This document shows positions 5,663-8,262 of a stretch of DNA of 8,262 nt, piece after piece. The number at the start of each line of letters is the position of its first letter. Position 1 is the first letter of the stretch. This DNA comes from an uncultured Synergistia bacterium (GTDB lineage Bacteria; Eremiobacterota; SpSt-956; JAKJGF01). The stretch spans positions 1 to 8,262 of the forward strand of contig CALARM010000015.1 in NCBI GenBank assembly GCA_937888925.1, written 5' to 3'. A model generated the notes under the pieces. That model searched no databases. It saw only the letters and a list, made by a program, of their open reading frames with translations, and was not told where the DNA came from. The translations under genes and the position numbers were made by a program.

Positions 5663-8224
5663 CTAAAAAGTTAATCTATTGACGAGAATAAATTTGCCGT
5701 CTTTAACTGTAATTAAAAATAAATCTCTACAGGAATTACCATGTAAATCAAAAAATGTTTTACCTGTAATTCCTTCGAAAGCTTTCTCTTTACTGTTCAG
5801 AGAAAGTAAATAATCTCTTATTGATTTGCTGTTAGCCCCGGATATATTATTAAGTGCTCTGGTTAAAATCATAAGAGAATCATAGGATAGAGCTGTTCTT
5901 GCAGAAGGAGTTACTCTAAATCTATCAGAGAATTCTTTTGAAAATTCACGGGTTTTATTATTATAATCAGGATGGAAATAATTGGTAAATAAAATACCTT
6001 CAACAGATTTGCCTCCTATATCTATGAGTTCCTGAGTATAAAGAGCATCTCCTCCTACTAACTGGATATTGGAGCCAAGTTCTCTGAGTGCCAGAGAGCA
6101 TCTGGCTCCTTCTTTATGATAACCGGAAAAAAATAATACATCCGGGTAAGATTTAATTACTTCTGAAAGTTCCTTCTTAAAGTCTATCTTATCTGAGCTG
6201 AAAATTTTATCTACCGTTATTGTTGCACCGAGTTGAGTGGCTTTATCTTTAAATTCTCTGGCAAGACCGGCACTGTAAGCCTGGGTTTCATCATACATAA
6301 TTGCTATTCTTGAAAAACCTGCCTGCTCAATACAGAATTTTCCGAGAGCCCCTGCTTCCAGTTCAGAAGTTCCACTTAATCGAAATATATATGGCCCGAG
6401 TTCATCAACACCGGGACAGCTTGCAGTAGGAGCAATACATACTAATTCATGATTGTTAAAAACAGGAGAAACTGATTTTATCTGATCACTGTTTAAAGGC
6501 CCTATAACTGCAGATATATTATTACTATCTTTACATATCATGGTTCCTGCATTAATAGCTCCCGATATGGTAGACATGTCATCTTCCACTCTTAACAGAA
6601 CACCTTTACCTGGGAGATCTTCTCTTTCATTTATTTTTATCTGTGCAAGAGCTACTCCTCTAAGGAGTTCTTCTCCTTTTTTCTGGCTATATCCTGACAT
6701 AGGTGCCACAACAGCTATAGTATAAAAAGGCTTTCCGTTGATATAAAGATAAGAGTTTTGAAGTAATATGGACACAAAACCATCTTCAGGATTTGCACTG
6801 AGTGCTTTAGTAAGATTCTCTATAGCTTCTACATAATGTTTATTATTATAATTTTCTATACCTTTTAACTTATAAGAATTTCCTCCTCCGGGATTTTGAT
6901 TACCATCAGGAACAGAGGGAAATATTTTAAAAAATCTTATTCCCAGCACGATAGATATGGACAATATAATAATACCAAGACAAACAAGGATGAATATAGC
7001 TATTCTGGAAAAATCTATGGAACGTATTTTATCAATAAAAGATATGTCACCCTTTTCCCTGACTATAGTCTTCATTTGTGATTTAACTTTATCGATATTT
7101 TTAGAAATACTGTCACTATCGTCATATAAATCGTCTTTAAAAACATTATCTTTCCGGATTTTTCTGAGAGCATCCAGCCTGCTTGAAGGTTCTACTGGAT
7201 CGTCATATAAATCGTCTTTAAAAACATTATCTTTCTGGCTTTTTCTGAGAGCATCCAGCCTGCTTGAAGGTTCTACTGGATCGTCATATAAATCGTCTTT
7301 AAAAACATTATCTTTCTGGCTTTTTCTGAGAGCATCCAGTTTGCTCCCTATGTTGTAATCACCGCCATCTTCTATCAGTGGTTGTTCCTTACCCTGTTTA
7401 ACTTTTATCACTCCATCTTTCTTATTAACCTTTGGTATTCGAAATAGTTCTTTTTTTAAGTGTGTAACGGAAGGGTATCTTTCTGCCGGTTTATCTTTAA
7501 TGGCTTTTTTAATTAGATTATCCAGTTGAGTTGATACATCAGGATTTTTAATTCTTATAGATGAAAAATTTACAGATTCTTTAGGATCTACACCTGTTAA
7601 AAATTGATATAATATTATACCAAGAGAATATACATCGCTCCGATTATCTACTTTTGCCTGCAGTAATTCAGGTGCACAGTAACCTTCTCCTTCATCAAGT
7701 AAAAACTGTATTTTACCTGACTGGGCCAGTAATGTAGAGAAGCCATATTCTATAAGCAAAATACCTGAAGGGTGAATATAAATATGGGATGGATTCAAAT
7801 TTAATAATAATATCGGATTGGGTCTCAAATTATGTAAATATTCTATAACTTCTGCCAGTTGTGTTCCAATAGAGATTACCTGAGCTTCAGAGGTTTTGTT
7901 TAAATTTTTAAAGAATTGATTCAGAGTCTGGCCGGAAGTATATTCCATTACAAAATAATTTTTTTTATCTTCCGTAAAATAGTCTATTATTTTGGCAAGT
8001 CTCGGATGTTCAAGTCTTGAAAAATACTGAGATTTCTCCTGAAAATGCTTTGACAGAATAGCAGATGCGAGTGGATCATCTGGAAAAGATTGTATTTCTC
8101 TGATAAACCATGATTTATCAGAAAAATGCAAATCTCTGGCTATGTACAGATTAAATGTTACAGTTGACTCTATAAGTCCTTGAAGTTGATAACGGGATTG
8201 TAATATCTTACCTGAAGGCAACAA
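5663..8224 (-). CDS. Pseudokinase - 27-aa repeats - transmembrane - periplasmic-binding receptor fusion (853 aa)
   Basis: Domains in order: kinase-like domain (about 10-263), charged linker with three 27-residue repeats (294-374), transmembrane helix (about 407-428), Gly/Pro/Asn spacer (437-449), TPR-like pair (451-492), LivJ-type binding domain (501-850). The kinase fold is clear (NYFVMEY 89-95, GYCAPELL 181-188, RSDVYSLGIILYQFLTGVDP), but the active site is dead: no glycine loop (LIESTVTFNLY), R42 for the VAIK Lys, K64 at the alpha-C Glu position, N142 for the catalytic Asp, N144 and H147 for Lys and Asn, and EYG (159-161) for DFG. The binding domain is the most canonical of the three (VAPMSG, AVIGPLNSD, GPYIFRLSGTS, GGDALYTQEL, ALSYDS). 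Start is TTG 8222-8224 with GGAGGAA six bases upstream and an in-frame TGA just before. It is the first visible gene of the run. Expected in the inner membrane, pseudokinase inside and receptor outside; topology is inferred from domain types, as there is no N-terminal signal peptide. Confidence 0.92.
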   Translation of the reverse strand: MLPSGKILQSRYQLQGLIESTVTFNLYIARDLHFSDKSWFIREIQSFPDDPLASAILSKHFQEKSQYFSRLEHPRLAKIIDYFTEDKKNYFVMEYTSGQTLNQFFKNLNKTSEAQVISIGTQLAEVIEYLHNLRPNPILLLNLNPSHIYIHPSGILLIEYGFSTLLAQSGKIQFLLDEGEGYCAPELLQAKVDNRSDVYSLGIILYQFLTGVDPKESVNFSSIRIKNPDVSTQLDNLIKKAIKDKPAERYPSVTHLKKELFRIPKVNKKDGVIKVKQGKEQPLIEDGGDYNIGSKLDALRKSQKDNVFKDDLYDDPVEPSSRLDALRKSQKDNVFKDDLYDDPVEPSSRLDALRKIRKDNVFKDDLYDDSDSISKNIDKVKSQMKTIVREKGDISFIDKIRSIDFSRIAIFILVCLGIIILSISIVLGIRFFKIFPSVPDGNQNPGGGNSYKLKGIENYNNKHYVEAIENLTKALSANPEDGFVSILLQNSYLYINGKPFYTIAVVAPMSGYSQKKGEELLRGVALAQIKINEREDLPGKGVLLRVEDDMSTISGAINAGTMICKDSNNISAVIGPLNSDQIKSVSPVFNNHELVCIAPTASCPGVDELGPYIFRLSGTSELEAGALGKFCIEQAGFSRIAIMYDETQAYSAGLAREFKDKATQLGATITVDKIFSSDKIDFKKELSEVIKSYPDVLFFSGYHKEGARCSLALRELGSNIQLVGGDALYTQELIDIGGKSVEGILFTNYFHPDYNNKTREFSKEFSDRFRVTPSARTALSYDSLMILTRALNNISGANSKSIRDYLLSLNSKEKAFEGITGKTFFDLHGNSCRDLFLITVKDGKFILVNRLTF
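7103..7345 (-). repeat. Three in-frame 81-bp tandem repeats (27 aa each)
   Basis: These encode residues 294-320, 321-347 and 348-374 of the 853-aa protein. Each unit begins S(K/R)LDALRK, continues KDNVFKDDLYDD, and in the first two ends PVEPS. On the plus strand the period is exactly 81 bases: the string TCGTCATATAAATCG recurs at 7119, 7200 and 7281. The copies at 7119-7199 and 7200-7280 differ at 2 of 81 bases, and the copy from 7281 matches its neighbour over 59 bases, so the expansion is recent. The array lies on the cytoplasmic side, between pseudokinase and membrane helix. Confidence 0.95.
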
Positions 8225-8230
8225 TACAAC

Positions 8231-8237
8231 TTCCTCC
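8231..8237 (-). promoter_or_regulatory. Ribosome binding site fixing the TTG start of the 853-aa gene
   Basis: GGAGGAA lies six bases before TTG 8222-8224, the strongest Shine-Dalgarno site in the window. An in-frame TGA just upstream limits alternatives to this TTG, the next codon (also TTG), or a CTG inside the Shine-Dalgarno region. Confidence 0.75.
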
Positions 8238-8262
8238 AGTCATTATTGCGGAAGAAAATTAT

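Noticed and set aside
7103..7345. Tandem repeats as a CRISPR-like array
   Set aside because: Units are contiguous without spacers, in frame and coding, with an 81-base period.
6957..7358. Plus-strand open frame of 133 codons with repeated SSYKSSLKTLSF units
   Set aside because: It is the antisense shadow of the 81-bp repeats in the 853-aa gene; it has no domain, no gene context on that strand and lies entirely within a well-supported gene.

Overview
The window is an AT-rich bacterial segment carrying a tight run of genes that all read on the minus strand. In transcription order, from right to left, these are: an 853-aa receptor-like protein (5663-8224), a 718-aa paralogue (3451-5607), a 752-aa paralogue (1177-3435), a small unrecognised acidic protein (740-1120), and the N-terminal 242 codons of a canonical Hanks-type Ser/Thr kinase that runs off the left edge (1-728). 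The intergenic gaps are 55, 15, 56 and 11 bases, with no convincing terminator or promoter between genes, so this looks like one operon. Its upstream end lies beyond the right edge.

The three large proteins share one architecture: an N-terminal kinase-like domain (about 260 residues, shorter in the 752-aa protein), a variable linker, one transmembrane helix, a TPR-like helical pair, and a C-terminal type I periplasmic-binding domain of the LivJ / branched-chain amino-acid receptor kind (Peripla_BP_6 / ANF_receptor fold). In all three the kinase domain has lost key residues. Two have lost the VAIK lysine, the catalytic Asp and the DFG Asp. The third keeps the Lys and DFG Asp but has lost the glycine loop, the catalytic Asp and the APE segment. 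The kinase at the left edge keeps the full catalytic set. The likely reading is a set of ligand-sensing pseudokinase receptors that feed into an active kinase; this functional link is inference from architecture and gene order.

Smaller features include three 27-residue (81-bp) near-identical tandem repeats in the cytoplasmic linker of the 853-aa protein, a GC-rich array of four 7-bp units (GTGAYRC) between the 752-aa and 126-aa genes, and a possible 18-codon leader that overlaps the 752-aa stop codon and ends three bases before the 126-aa start. The 126-aa gene has no Shine-Dalgarno sequence of its own.

Host: low GC, many TTG starts with good Shine-Dalgarno sites, and a family of Hanks kinases fused to solute-binding domains suggest an uncultivated or poorly studied bacterium with an expanded kinase repertoire (candidate phyla such as Xenobia/Eremiobacterota-, Riflebacteria- or Wallbacteria-like groups come to mind). 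The window has no rRNA, tRNA or housekeeping gene to place it. No mobile element or CRISPR array was seen, and no stretch of over 300 bases is without a gene.
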